A stretch of DNA of 64,000 nt. It comes from JAILZP01 sp037444185. Its GTDB lineage: Bacteria > Bacillota > Desulfotomaculia > Desulfotomaculales > Desulfocucumaceae. Positions 1 through 9,094 of this stretch are shown in pieces. Numbering within the stretch: position 1 is the stretch's first letter; each line of letters opens with the position of its first letter. A program made the translations under genes and the position numbers. The notes beneath the pieces were generated by a model. That model was not told the origin of the DNA. It did no database searches and saw only the letters and a program-made list of their open reading frames with translations. The stretch spans positions 44,630-108,629 of the forward strand of contig JBBIMW010000004.1 of NCBI GenBank assembly GCA_037444185.1. The letters are read 5' to 3'.

Positions 1-209
1 GCGCTGCCGGTGATATCAACCCCTTTGAACCGGATGGAACCGGCGTCAGGGTAATATAGTCCCGATATAAGGTTGAAGGTGGTCGTTTTGCCTGCACCGT
101 TGGGGCCAATCAGGGCCACTATTTCACCCTTTTCAATCCTGATCCCCTGTCCTTTTACCGCCATAAGCCCGCCGAAAGATTTGGCCAACCCTTCCGCCTC
201 CAGCAACAC
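1..209 (-). CDS. livG: ABC transporter ATP-binding protein LivG, N-terminal part
   Basis: Only the first ~69 codons are in the window. The reverse-strand translation contains a Walker A motif (GPNGAGKTTT) preceded by the LivG-type start LEAEGLAKSFGG. LivG is one of two ATPases that power branched-chain amino-acid (or related amide/urea) uptake at the inner face of the membrane. The likely start is a GTG at 209, just after an in-frame TGA. It overlaps the end of livM by ~77 bases, which is long; an internal start would cut the conserved first beta-strand, so the overlap is probably real. Substrate specificity cannot be read from this fragment. Confidence 0.85.
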   Translation of the reverse strand, partial: MLLEAEGLAKSFGGLMAVKGQGIRIEKGEIVALIGPNGAGKTTTFNLISGLYYPDAGSIRFKGVDITGS

Positions 210-1110
210 GCCGCATCACCCCCAAAAGACCATTTGGCATGAATAATATCACCAATGCCAGGATAAGACCATAAATAACCGTATATCCGTATACTATGGC
301 GGACTTCAGGTATTCCTCCAGAATTTTTAACACAACTGCACCGATTATCGGACCGGCGGTGGAGTATATGCCGCCGAAAACCGACATTACCAAGGCGGAA
401 ACAGATATATTCAGGCTGAAAGCCTCGTATGGAATTATATAGGTAACATAGTGAATGTAAAAGGCGCCCATCAGGCTGGGAAAAATAGAACTGACAACGA
501 AAGCCGCCAGTTTGGTTTTGACGGTATTGACGCCCAGCACCTCGGCCACCGCCTGCCTGGCCCGTATAGCCTGAAATGCCAGACCCCACCTGGACTTTTG
601 AAGGAAAACAGAAACCAGGAGGCAGAGGATGAAAACAACTAAAACCAAGTAGTAAGCGGCCACACGGCTGCCTCCAAATATGGCCGGCAGGGTGACTCCC
701 ACCGCCCCGCCGGTGAACTGGGCCTGGAGTATAAAAGTGCGAAGAACCTCGGTGAAGGCAAGGGTGGCGATGGCGAAGTACATGCCGTGCAGCCTTAGGA
801 CAATAATGCCAAGGCCCAGGGCCGCCATCCCCCCAACTAATGCGGCCGATAAAAAACTCACCCACCAGCCGGCTCCCAGCAAATTGACTGTAAGGGCCGA
901 AGCATAGGCCCCCAGCCCGAAAAAACCGGCATGGGCCAGGGAAAGCTGTCCGGTACGGACCAGCAGGTCCCAGCTCAAAGCCATCACAGCCGACATTAAA
1001 ATTAATATAATAATGTGCAGCAGGTACGGGTCCGCCGCCAGGGGCGCCAAAGCGAGGAAAACGGCAGCCAGCATTCCTAGTATAAGCACGGGCTTTACTG
1101 GGCGAACCAC
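133..1110 (-). CDS. livM: Branched-chain amino-acid ABC transporter permease LivM
   Basis: A 325-residue, strongly hydrophobic permease with the LivM family signature region SWDLLVRTGQLSLAHAGFFGLGAYASA near residues 45-72 and a C-terminal FMPNGLLG motif. It forms the transmembrane channel together with LivH. It lies directly downstream of livH (16-base overlap) and upstream of livG, the usual LivHMGF order. The C-terminal ~30 residues after FMPNGLLG are basic and soluble and overlap livG. The family call is firm; the transported solute is inferred only from family membership. Confidence 0.9.
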   Translation of the reverse strand: MVRPVKPVLILGMLAAVFLALAPLAADPYLLHIIILILMSAVMALSWDLLVRTGQLSLAHAGFFGLGAYASALTVNLLGAGWWVSFLSAALVGGMAALGLGIIVLRLHGMYFAIATLAFTEVLRTFILQAQFTGGAVGVTLPAIFGGSRVAAYYLVLVVFILCLLVSVFLQKSRWGLAFQAIRARQAVAEVLGVNTVKTKLAAFVVSSIFPSLMGAFYIHYVTYIIPYEAFSLNISVSALVMSVFGGIYSTAGPIIGAVVLKILEEYLKSAIVYGYTVIYGLILALVILFMPNGLLGVMRRVAGGGRVGQIFRRAYGGKRTGDQD

Positions 1111-1967
1111 TGCCCCACCCCCCGGGAGCGGTAAATCAATACCGCCAGTATAAGAATAAAAAACACCCCATCGGACCAGCCTGTACCCTGGGGTACATAA
1201 GTGCCCACTATGGACTCGGTTACGCCCAGGAGCAGGCTGGCCCAGATAACACCCCCTATATTGCCCAAGCCGGCCATGACCACGATGCAGAAGGCCTTAA
1301 GGGTGAATTCCAGCCCCACTGCGGGCTGGGCGTAAAGTACCATGCTCAGCATCACCCCGGCCATTCCGGCCAGAGCAGCCGACAAGCCAAAGGTATAAAG
1401 ATATATCTTCTCCACCTTTATACCCACCAGCCCGGCGCCTTCCCTGCTCTGGCTCACAGCCCGCATGGCCTTTCCCGCCCTTGTCCTGGTCAGCACCAGA
1501 TAAAGCGCCGTTATTATTAAAAACGCTATGACGAAGGTCAGGAACCTGCCCATTCCGGCGTTAATACCGCCCAACTCAAGGGTCAGGGAGCGGTAGAAAC
1601 TGCTGATGGCCCGGGGGTCGCCGGTCCAAAGTATCAGGGCCAGATTCTGAATGAAAACCGATATCCCGAAAGTGAGCAGCATCTGGTTCAGCTCAGGTGC
1701 TTCGAGCACAAATTTTATACTGTAGCGGTAAATCAAAAGGCCCAGCGCAAAAAGGGCCGCCGCTGCCACCGGCAGGCTCAACAGGGGATCCAGTCCAAAA
1801 AGAATAAACATGAAAACACCGAGATATGCACCCAACATAAGAAACTCACCATGGGCAAAGTTGACAATTCTCAGCACACCCACCGACAGCGCCAGCCCTA
1901 CCGAGGTCAGGGCGTACAGTCCCGACCTCAGTATTCCGTTAACCAGCGCCTGAAAAAACACCTCCAC
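1095..1967 (-). CDS. livH: Branched-chain amino-acid ABC transporter permease LivH
   Basis: A 290-residue permease of the LivH family, with the motif GVLRIVNFAHGEFLMLGAYLG near the N-terminus and GLGNIGGVIWASLLLGVTES near the C-terminus. The reading frame stays open upstream to 2132, but a GTG at 1967 preceded by AAGGAAGG at a good distance gives the length usual for the family and avoids overlapping the upstream ketosynthase gene. It is the first gene of a livHMG operon on the minus strand. No periplasmic binding protein gene is visible in the window. Confidence 0.9.
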   Translation of the reverse strand: MEVFFQALVNGILRSGLYALTSVGLALSVGVLRIVNFAHGEFLMLGAYLGVFMFILFGLDPLLSLPVAAAALFALGLLIYRYSIKFVLEAPELNQMLLTFGISVFIQNLALILWTGDPRAISSFYRSLTLELGGINAGMGRFLTFVIAFLIITALYLVLTRTRAGKAMRAVSQSREGAGLVGIKVEKIYLYTFGLSAALAGMAGVMLSMVLYAQPAVGLEFTLKAFCIVVMAGLGNIGGVIWASLLLGVTESIVGTYVPQGTGWSDGVFFILILAVLIYRSRGVGQWFAQ

Positions 1968-2007
1968 TGCAGCACCGCCTTCCTTATCCCAATTGTCCTC
2001 CCGCAAT

Positions 2008-3036
2008 TCAGTTCTGCCCGGCTGGTTCTCCCCAGAGAAGCGCCGTAGCACCCCAGGTGTAACCGGTTCCCGCCCCCGCCACCACCACCAGTTCTCCATT
2101 GCCAATCTTGCCTTGGCGGGTGGCCTCGTCAAGGATGATCAATTGATCCCCCGCCTGAACATGTCCATAGTTTTCCAGGTAAAATGTATTCTCCATGGAC
2201 AGGTTAAACTCTTTCAGAATAGCTTCATAAAAGGACTTTTTCATATGGGTGATGCCGATGAACTTTATGTCATTCACCGTAAACCCGCTTCGCACAGCAG
2301 CCTGGCTTATCACCCGGCGGAAATTGTACAACGACACCTTATCCAGTCTTTTTTTCATGTTTTCCGGGTCCGGCACTTCAAAGAACCTGTCCCGGGAGCC
2401 TACCCCAAAGCCTTTGCTTCTGATTTTTGACCCCCCTTCGGTCAAGAAAACATCCAGGCTGAAATCGCCGTCGGTGATCAGAGAGGACGAAAGAATTCTA
2501 TTTTTCCTGCAGTTCTTTTTGATTACGGCGGCGGCGGCGCCGTCGCTGAAATTGAACAGAAACCTCATTCTGTGGTCCTTGTAATCCAACAACTCCGATT
2601 CCTTACTACCCATCACCACCAGTATGTTGTTCAGATCAGGATCCCCCATCAGCATTTCCTTGGCCAACTTGAGCACCAAGGCCCCGCTGGCGCAAAGGGC
2701 CATGATCTCAAAGGCGAAGGCCTTTTTAATCCCAAGCCTTTGCTGTATGTGGGCGCCAACCGGCCAGACGTTATAGTCCTTGTATGCACTGCCGAAATAT
2801 ATCAATGCGTCTATTTCGGAAGGCTGAACATTCTTCATCGCCTCTTCGGCCGCCGCCACCGCCATGTCTGAAACATGCAGATCTTTTCCGGCCTTCGGCT
2901 TTTTAATAATACCGAACTTCTCCCTGACCACATGCTCCGGAATTCCAGACAGCTCCGCTATTTCCCCGCTCCCAATAAAAGTATCGGGAAAACACAACCC
3001 TATGCTCTCCACCCCTATGGAAACCTTGCTTCCCAA
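2008..3036 (-). CDS. FabH-like 3-oxoacyl-ACP synthase III family protein
   Basis: A 342-residue thiolase-fold condensing enzyme. The expected Cys-His-Asn triad is visible: Cys115 in MALCASGALVL, His in GITHMKKS, and Asn in ENYGHVQAGDQ. FabH-type enzymes condense an acyl-CoA starter with malonyl-ACP, but relatives make other C-C or ester bonds. The His motif GITHMKKS departs from the housekeeping FabH pattern and the gene is isolated from other fab genes, sitting just upstream of livH, so a specialised role is more likely than primary fatty-acid synthesis. The specific substrate is unknown. Confidence 0.75.
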   Translation of the reverse strand: MGSKVSIGVESIGLCFPDTFIGSGEIAELSGIPEHVVREKFGIIKKPKAGKDLHVSDMAVAAAEEAMKNVQPSEIDALIYFGSAYKDYNVWPVGAHIQQRLGIKKAFAFEIMALCASGALVLKLAKEMLMGDPDLNNILVVMGSKESELLDYKDHRMRFLFNFSDGAAAAVIKKNCRKNRILSSSLITDGDFSLDVFLTEGGSKIRSKGFGVGSRDRFFEVPDPENMKKRLDKVSLYNFRRVISQAAVRSGFTVNDIKFIGITHMKKSFYEAILKEFNLSMENTFYLENYGHVQAGDQLIILDEATRQGKIGNGELVVVAGAGTGYTWGATALLWGEPAGQN

Positions 3037-3366
3037 AGCAACACCTCCCTATTAAACCTGCAACATGATTCAGGTGTTATATATTATTCTTTTGGTATTT
3101 AGTAATTCCTCTTTCTTTTTCAAAAAAAATTTAATTTTTTATTTGTTTTTTAAATTCCCACTATTGCGACCATTGAGGGCGCAGCCGCAACCGACGGAAT
3201 CACCAGGGCAAAATCAGCAAATGGAAAGACGCCCCTGTTTGGATGTGCTTCTGAGATCGGCAAAAAGCACCAAAGGCGTCCGTCATCAATTGATTGGAAA
3301 CCGTTTGTTTTCCCGAAGGCCCTCCCCGCCCGGCGCCCGGGCAAGGGGCTTCTCTTTACAGTGCCG
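3037..3366. other. Intergenic region, AT-rich promoter zone plus unexplained GC-rich half
   Basis: Bases ~3060-3165 are very AT-rich and probably hold the promoter of the FabH-like/liv operon. Bases ~3166-3345 are GC-rich and open in more than one frame; a 64-codon minus-strand frame (3150-3344) has no start context or family resemblance that I can recognise. It may be a gene remnant. I see no terminator with a clear T-run here. Confidence 0.4.
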
Positions 3367-4185
3367 TTAATAATTTATTTCAGTGATAGGTGCCAGCCGC
3401 CTTTGCCTGTCCCTAAAAAGCGCCACTTTCCGGTAGCCCGCCTCTTTCAGCAGAGCCAAGGCCAGGTGGAAATCCAAAGCCACGCTCTCCGGATCGTGGG
3501 CGTCGGAGCCCGTCACCGCCGGAACCCCTTCTCTTTGGCACAGCCACAGAAACTCCGCCGAGGGATATATCTCCCCGGCGGGCCATCTGAGGCCGGCGGT
3601 GTTCACTTCCACACACACCCCGGCCCTGGCGAAGGTCCGGGCCGCCTGCAAATACAGTTCTGTAAGCTCCTTCGCCGGCCGGTGACCAAATTTCTTAACC
3701 AGGTCAGGGTGGGCCATGATGTCGAAGAGGCCGGTGTCCGCCGCCCCGCAAAGGAGATTGAAATACTGCCGGTATACCTCCTTTATATCGCGCCGGCCAT
3801 ACTCTTCCAGCTGGCGCGGGCTGTCGAAGGCCCAGCCGCCGATGAAGTGAACGGACCCGTACACATAGTCCAAGGGGAGGCCCGACAAAAGCCTGGCCGC
3901 CTGCTTCTCAAACCCCGGTATATAGTCCAATTCCACCCCCAGGCGTATATTCACATCCGGGTACATTTTACCGAGGGCCGACACCTCTTCCAGATAGCGG
4001 GGAAATTCGTCCTCGGCCATGGCCAGCCCAGGGTCCCTGAGGTCCGGGGTCAGCCAGTACATCGGCCCGTGATCCGAAAAGCCCATTTCCGCCAGCCCTT
4101 TTTTTCTGGCCTCCTCCACATATTCCGACATTTTGCCCCGGGCATGACCGCACCGGGAGGTATGAATGTGGTAGTCAATCATCAT
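3367..4185 (-). CDS. PHP-domain histidinol-phosphatase HisJ family protein
   Basis: A 272-residue PHP phosphoesterase. The N-terminal metal motif DYHIHTSRCGHARG and later SDHG, HPDLVKKFGH and GSDAHDP segments match the trinuclear-metal HisJ/HisK family, which hydrolyses L-histidinol phosphate in histidine synthesis. The start ATG overlaps the stop of the upstream MetE-like gene (ATGA-type junction), so the two are co-translated. No other his genes are nearby, so another phosphoester substrate is possible. Confidence 0.8.
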   Translation of the reverse strand: MMIDYHIHTSRCGHARGKMSEYVEEARKKGLAEMGFSDHGPMYWLTPDLRDPGLAMAEDEFPRYLEEVSALGKMYPDVNIRLGVELDYIPGFEKQAARLLSGLPLDYVYGSVHFIGGWAFDSPRQLEEYGRRDIKEVYRQYFNLLCGAADTGLFDIMAHPDLVKKFGHRPAKELTELYLQAARTFARAGVCVEVNTAGLRWPAGEIYPSAEFLWLCQREGVPAVTGSDAHDPESVALDFHLALALLKEAGYRKVALFRDRQRRLAPITEINY

Positions 4186-5258
4186 TTAGCGGCCATCTCC
4201 CTCAGCCTCCGGGATATTTCAGCGGTCAGGCGGTATATTCTTTCCGCCAGGGCAGGTTCCAGCAGACCTGTGCCGCAGGCCGGAGTAATCATGGTCTGCT
4301 CCGGCAGCCGGCCCGCGGTCACCCCGCCCTGGCGCAAGCCCTCCCATATTTTTTCGATCCCTTGCCACAGGCTTTCCACGGTTTCGGCAGCGGCCCTTTC
4401 GCCGGTGGGGGCCATCCCCAGGGCCAGGGCGCCACCCCGGTCAAGAAACTCCTTCAATTCCCCGGTGTAGAGCAAAAGGGATTCCCCGTAGCTGTAGGCA
4501 TCCAGGTTGATTATTTCTATATCGCACTGGCAAAGTATAGACCAGTCGATGGCATCACAGGAATGCACCCCGGCCACGGCGCCGGCGGCATGTATCTGGC
4601 CGGATATCTCATCCAGATCCTTTTTAATCATTTCCCTGGTGACGGTGATGTATCCGGATTTACCATAGACACTTACCGCCGGCTCGTCTATAAATATTAT
4701 CGCCGGCCTGCCCAGGCCGGACAGTTTTTCGGCCTGCCAGCGGCCGCTCAAAGCCAGGGCCTTCACCAGCAGCTCCCGCAATTGTTCATTGTAATAGGCC
4801 GGCATTCCCCGCCGGTCATTGAGGCTGAAACCCACAGTCAGGGGCCCGGCCAGCTGCCCCTTGAAAAAAACAGCCTCTCCGGGACCATTTTTCCCGATGT
4901 GCTCCATAAAGGCATAGAAACCCGACGCCGCCTCCTCCGGCAGGGAAAAAAACTCCAGGGCCCGCCGGTCTCCCTCCACCGCCGCCAGGTAATGGGCGTA
5001 AAAATCGGACACCCCCTCCCACCAGCGGTGACTGCCGGTGTCGAAAAAAAACCTGTCCCCTTCAATACTGATCAGCCCCGTTTTGACCAGCGGGTTCAGA
5101 AATTGGAATACAAAACCTTCCGCCGGCCCCTTTCCCGGCATCTGCGGCCAGTGGGGTATTTCCGGAAGATTGCTGAAAATCATGGAAAGGGCCTCCCCGG
5201 CACCGGTAAAGGGTACGCTGCCAATGCCGGTGGCCAGCCCCGCAGGCTTGAAATACAT
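4182..5258 (-). CDS. MetE C-terminal-like (cobalamin-independent methionine synthase fold) protein
   Basis: About 358 residues resembling only the C-terminal zinc/methyl-transfer barrel of MetE or the related UroD-like superfamily: GIGSVPF near the start, FIDEPA in the middle, GVHSCDAIDW (likely zinc ligands) and a late TPACGTGLL Cys. Full MetE is about twice as long, so this is a core-MetE type protein; such proteins may use a corrinoid protein rather than folate as methyl donor, which is an inference here. The frame extends to 5306, but an ATG at 5258 with GGGAGG seven bases upstream is the better start. Confidence 0.7.
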   Translation of the reverse strand: MYFKPAGLATGIGSVPFTGAGEALSMIFSNLPEIPHWPQMPGKGPAEGFVFQFLNPLVKTGLISIEGDRFFFDTGSHRWWEGVSDFYAHYLAAVEGDRRALEFFSLPEEAASGFYAFMEHIGKNGPGEAVFFKGQLAGPLTVGFSLNDRRGMPAYYNEQLRELLVKALALSGRWQAEKLSGLGRPAIIFIDEPAVSVYGKSGYITVTREMIKKDLDEISGQIHAAGAVAGVHSCDAIDWSILCQCDIEIINLDAYSYGESLLLYTGELKEFLDRGGALALGMAPTGERAAAETVESLWQGIEKIWEGLRQGGVTAGRLPEQTMITPACGTGLLEPALAERIYRLTAEISRRLREMAAK

Positions 5259-5329
5259 GGATAACCTCCCGCAGTTTATTCTATAATTCCTTAATCCGTC
5301 AGACACACCCCAATGTCACATTAACGCGA

Positions 5330-8131
5330 TCACCCATCCCTACCCTCCCACTCCCTCATCAGCTCTAGGTACACCCCGGACGTCTCGGCGGCTATCCGGC
5401 TCCAGTCATAGCGGCTGAGCACCTTGCCATACGCCTTCCGCCCCAGTTTTTCGGCCAATGCCGGGTGGTCGAGGAGCTCCAGCACATACCGGGCCAGGAG
5501 ATCCGGCCTGCCCGGAGGCGCCTTGAGTCCGTCAATGCCGTGGCTGATTATCTCCCCCAATCCCCCGATGTCGGAAACCAGCACCGGCGTTCCGGCCGCC
5601 ATGGCCTCCAGGGCCACAATGCCGAAGGGCTCGTACAGACTTGGAAATACAGCCACAGCGGCCTCCGACAGCAACCTGTTCCGGCCGGCGTCATCCACAA
5701 ATCCAATAAATTTTACATATTCGGCCACACCAAACTTTTCGGCCAGCTTCTTCAGCTCCTCCTCGTAGGGGCCCCTGCCCGCCACCACCAGCAACGCCCC
5801 GGGATGGCTCCTCCTGATCAGGGGCAACGCCTCGATGATCACCTGCACCCCCTTTTCGGGCACCAGCCTGCCCAGGAAGGCAATTACAGGGTTCCCTGCC
5901 ACCGCCATATAATCAGTTTTCGGGTCTTTTCCCACCGCCAGGGTTTTCACGTCAACACCGTTGGGAATCACCTTTATCCCGCCCCGCCCGAACAACCTTT
6001 CCACCTCCCTGGCCATATAGCTGCTGCAACAAATCACCCTGCCGGACCTGGCCACCAGATCCCCTTCTATATCGTGTATTTTCCTCTGTAAGTCAGTAAA
6101 TATTCCCCTGTTGCGCCCGTATTCGGTGGCATGTATGGTGACCACCAGGGGTAGCCCGAACTTTCCGCTGATTTCTACGGCTGCGTCCCGTACCAGCCAG
6201 TCATGGGCGTGCACCAGGTCAAAAAAGCCCTCCCCCAGGCCGCTTTCCAGGGCTTTTCCGACCATCCCGGCATTAAGCCTGCCCAGCCAGTCCATAAAAT
6301 CTCCGGTGTCCAGATCCTCCGGACTTACCCGGTGCACGTGCACACCCTGATCGTCTACTCCATAAAGGGGCTCGCCCCGGGCGGGACATGTAAAAACGTG
6401 CACCTCCACACCAAGGCTGGATAGCGCCCTGGACAGATCATGAACGTGCCTGCCCAGCCCCCCCACCGTCCGGGGGGGATACTCCCATGAAAGCATGATC
6501 ACCTTAAACCCCGTTTGTTCAATAATTTCACGGATTTCCCGGCTGACCTTCCCACTGCCGAACACCCTGAAGTCCAAACCGGCAAATATGTTGTTCGTAT
6601 TCTCAAGGTCGGTTAAAAAGGCCTCGTCCACAGAGCCGGACTCGATCTGGCCGACCAGGGCCAGAAAATTGCCAAGGTGGCCCGTGATCCTGCGGGTGGC
6701 GTATTCAACGGTGGTCTCCTCCTTCATTATGAACGCCCAGTCGCTGCTCTGGGCCAACAGCAGCTCCCGGCCTGCCTGGCACAAGGCCCTTTCGGCCAGC
6801 CCCCCGGCCGCGCGGTTCAGGTTCGCCATTTCCGTCATTCTGGCCTCGGCCGAGTGCTGGTGCCGGTATATCCAGTCGTTTTTGGGATTAAGCCAGACAT
6901 AGCTGTACCCTTCCTCGCCCCAGCTGCTCATGGGCAGATCCACCACCTGGTTTTCCCGGTACAATGCCAGATAATCCGACGGTGAAACGGTTTTAATCCT
7001 TTTATCCGCAGCCGTCAGCCTTAACACACTTTCCAGCCAGCGGGGCCCCTCGTACCACCAATGCCCGAACAGCTCGGCATCGTATGGAGCCAGCACCAAA
7101 GGCGGCCTGTCCATTAACGCCAAGGCCCTTTCCATTTGGTTCACCCTGGCTGCGACAAAATCCCGGGCGTGCATCCCGGTTCTCACCAGGGCCGCATCCG
7201 GGCTGTATATTTCTTTATGGTTCCCCCAACCCGTAATCCTGTGGTATTTGAAGCCCGTGTCCACCCTCACCGACCCGTCGGGAATGTAGGGGCCCAGGTA
7301 CTCCATATCCAGGTCGTAAGCTATGTCCCGGTAAAACTCCCGGTAGTCCGGATGGCCGGGATAGCCGGACCTTCTTTCCCACACCTGGCGGGAACTCTCC
7401 GGGTCCCTCCCGAAGGCCGCCACTCCGGACCGGCACTGCACCGGCCCGAACACTCCGTATACCGGTTCCGGCACGGCATTCAGAAGTCCGTGGGTGTCCA
7501 CCACAAAGTACTTAATGCCGAATTCCTTCAGCAGAAGGTCCACGCCTCTGTCGTATCCGCATTCGGGAAGCCAGAACCCGGAAGGCCCCTTGCCGAACAA
7601 TTTCTTGAACAGATCAAGCCCCACCTCAATCTGGGCGCTTCTGGCCTCCTTGCTGTGTATCAACGGCAGATAGCCGTGGGTGGCGGCGGTGGTGATAAGC
7701 TCCAGCCTACCCCTGTCCGCCAGGTTCCTGAACCCGGTGGTCAAATCGCCCCCGCAGCTGTTAAAATACCTCCGGACATCCTCAAGGTGCCGGAGGTACA
7801 TGGCCGACAATCTGTTCAGCCCGGGGTCCCGGGCGGTTCTGGCACATTCGGACTCACCCAGTTCTATCATGCGGCCGAGGTATTCCGCATACCTCTCCTT
7901 TAAAAGGTCGTCCACCATCATGGACAGCAGCGTGGGTGAAAGAGAAACCGTCAGCCGGTGTTCAGTCCCTTCCCCGTCCAGCCTCTCCAGGGCATTCAGC
8001 AGGGGTATGTAACATTCCGTGCACGATTCGTAGAACCAGCGTTCCTCCAGGGATTGTTTGTGTTCCGGATGGCGCACGAAGGGCAGGTGGGCGTGGAGCA
8101 ATATGGACAGATAGCCCGGCAATGGCAACAC
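5330..8131 (-). CDS. Fused GH57 1,4-alpha-glucan branching enzyme and GT4 glycosyltransferase
   Basis: A 933-residue two-domain protein. Residues ~5-525 form a GH57/DUF1957 branching enzyme: LHAHLPFVRHPE at the start, likely nucleophile Glu190 in GFWLPECGYDRG and likely acid Asp351 in APYDAELFGHWW. Residues ~542-930 form a GT4 glycogen/starch synthase-type transferase with SWEYPPRTVGGLGRH and an E-x7-E region (FPSLYEPFGIVALEAMAAG). Together they could elongate and branch an alpha-glucan store. Three start codons are close together (GTG 8131, TTG 8128, TTG 8122); AAGGAG best fits the TTG at 8122. DUF4912 lies immediately upstream on the same strand. Confidence 0.88.
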   Translation of the reverse strand: MLPLPGYLSILLHAHLPFVRHPEHKQSLEERWFYESCTECYIPLLNALERLDGEGTEHRLTVSLSPTLLSMMVDDLLKERYAEYLGRMIELGESECARTARDPGLNRLSAMYLRHLEDVRRYFNSCGGDLTTGFRNLADRGRLELITTAATHGYLPLIHSKEARSAQIEVGLDLFKKLFGKGPSGFWLPECGYDRGVDLLLKEFGIKYFVVDTHGLLNAVPEPVYGVFGPVQCRSGVAAFGRDPESSRQVWERRSGYPGHPDYREFYRDIAYDLDMEYLGPYIPDGSVRVDTGFKYHRITGWGNHKEIYSPDAALVRTGMHARDFVAARVNQMERALALMDRPPLVLAPYDAELFGHWWYEGPRWLESVLRLTAADKRIKTVSPSDYLALYRENQVVDLPMSSWGEEGYSYVWLNPKNDWIYRHQHSAEARMTEMANLNRAAGGLAERALCQAGRELLLAQSSDWAFIMKEETTVEYATRRITGHLGNFLALVGQIESGSVDEAFLTDLENTNNIFAGLDFRVFGSGKVSREIREIIEQTGFKVIMLSWEYPPRTVGGLGRHVHDLSRALSSLGVEVHVFTCPARGEPLYGVDDQGVHVHRVSPEDLDTGDFMDWLGRLNAGMVGKALESGLGEGFFDLVHAHDWLVRDAAVEISGKFGLPLVVTIHATEYGRNRGIFTDLQRKIHDIEGDLVARSGRVICCSSYMAREVERLFGRGGIKVIPNGVDVKTLAVGKDPKTDYMAVAGNPVIAFLGRLVPEKGVQVIIEALPLIRRSHPGALLVVAGRGPYEEELKKLAEKFGVAEYVKFIGFVDDAGRNRLLSEAAVAVFPSLYEPFGIVALEAMAAGTPVLVSDIGGLGEIISHGIDGLKAPPGRPDLLARYVLELLDHPALAEKLGRKAYGKVLSRYDWSRIAAETSGVYLELMREWEGRDG

Positions 8132-8145
8132 TCTCCTTTTTTAGG

Positions 8146-8300
8146 AGGCTGTTGAAAAAATCCATCTACTGCGTTGCGGCGGCGGCTTTTTCGCTCCGGC
8201 GCACCACTAAGTACACCTCCGCTCAAACCCTTGCCGCGCCTTGCATCTGGAGCCTTTTAACAGCCTCCGGCTGTATCCGGCTATACCTGGTTGAAAAAGT
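8146..8300. repeat. Dispersed imperfect inverted-repeat element, copy A
   Basis: The segment 8146-8266 begins AGGCTGTTGAAAAAATCC and ends with the near inverse (...CTTTTAACAGCCT), so it can fold as one hairpin. It is clearly related over its whole length to 57181-57302 and, inverted, to 22832-22925. After 8266 the copy continues with the family's tail for a short way, and at 8290 the sequence GTTGAAAAAGTCCATCTGC starts the unit again, suggesting a tandem or nested remnant. It lies between the branching-enzyme start and the DUF4912 gene, separating or lengthening the operon leader. Confidence 0.8.
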
Positions 8301-8324
8301 CCATCTGCAGCTTATCACAGTCAA

Positions 8325-8858
8325 TCAGTCCGCCAATTCAGTGTCATATCCCATGTAGAAGGGCATCGACATTATGATTTCAGCCAGCTTAAACCCTCTT
8401 TCAGGAGTCCCGCCGGCATTTGCGTCAAAGTCGGGCTCGGGACGGACGGCCCCGTACTCCGGGCCGGCGGTCTTGGCTTTGGGCATAAAATCATGCTTGG
8501 GAGGAAGCGGCGTAAAAACCGTTTCTGATTTGACCAGGGTAAAGATGTCTCCATCCGGCAGCCTGCAGCCAATCTCCGCACTATAAAGGGTTCCCGGCTC
8601 CAGATGGCGGAAGTACCAGTTGTTGGTGTGCGGCAGCGGCGCCACTTCCCGGGTCAAAATATAATCGTAGTCAGGTCCTTCGCCTTCATTGACCTTGTAC
8701 AGCCTCAGCAGGACGGTGCCCCCCAGTCCGGCGGCCACCTCCCACTGAATTCCCGACAGCTCCCAATACACAAATAAAACCCCGGGTCCCTGCGACAATA
8801 AGCCCACCATATTATCACCGTAAACCTCGGGCAAGAAATCGTTACCTTTCCCCTTCAC
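8325..8858 (-). CDS. DUF4912 domain protein
   Basis: A 177-residue protein with the DUF4912 core (LFVYWELSGIQW, LRLYKV, WYFRHLEPGTLYSAEIG), a beta-sandwich family of unknown activity that I know to occur beside glycogen branching enzymes in Firmicutes. Placement just upstream of the GH57-GT4 fusion fits that pattern and suggests a role in glucan handling or regulation, which is inferred. A repeat element (8146-8300) sits between the two genes. Confidence 0.75.
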   Translation of the reverse strand: MKGKGNDFLPEVYGDNMVGLLSQGPGVLFVYWELSGIQWEVAAGLGGTVLLRLYKVNEGEGPDYDYILTREVAPLPHTNNWYFRHLEPGTLYSAEIGCRLPDGDIFTLVKSETVFTPLPPKHDFMPKAKTAGPEYGAVRPEPDFDANAGGTPERGFKLAEIIMSMPFYMGYDTELAD

Positions 8859-8898
8859 CGATGATCACCCCTTAACCATATTGAGGCACACCTGGTAA

Positions 8899-8927
8899 AT
8901 AATAGCACATTGCCCGCAGAGTTTCAA
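8899..8927 (-). promoter_or_regulatory. Sigma-A type promoter of the DUF4912/branching-enzyme operon
   Basis: On the minus strand TTGAAA (8927-8922) and TATTAT (8904-8899) are separated by 17 bases, about 40 bases upstream of the DUF4912 start. Confidence 0.6.
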
Positions 8928-9094
8928 TGGTTTGTCGCTTATATCATATTGTTGGTTCCCGTTCGCTTCACACTTTTGGTTGCCGGCACAAATCCCGAAT
9001 TTATTCCTTACTTAATTATAACTAATTATTACTATGTTTTGCCAGTATTTTTATTAACTTGATGTTAACTTTTTCACAATCATAGTTAAAAATT

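Noticed and set aside
1968..2132. N-terminal extension of livH into the FabH-like gene
   Set aside because: The extension is not family-like (Trp/Arg-rich), and GTG 1967 with AAGGAAGG is a proper start.
3361..4470. 369-codon plus-strand frame across the PHP and MetE-like genes
   Set aside because: It spans the junction of two well-supported minus-strand genes and has no recognisable domain.
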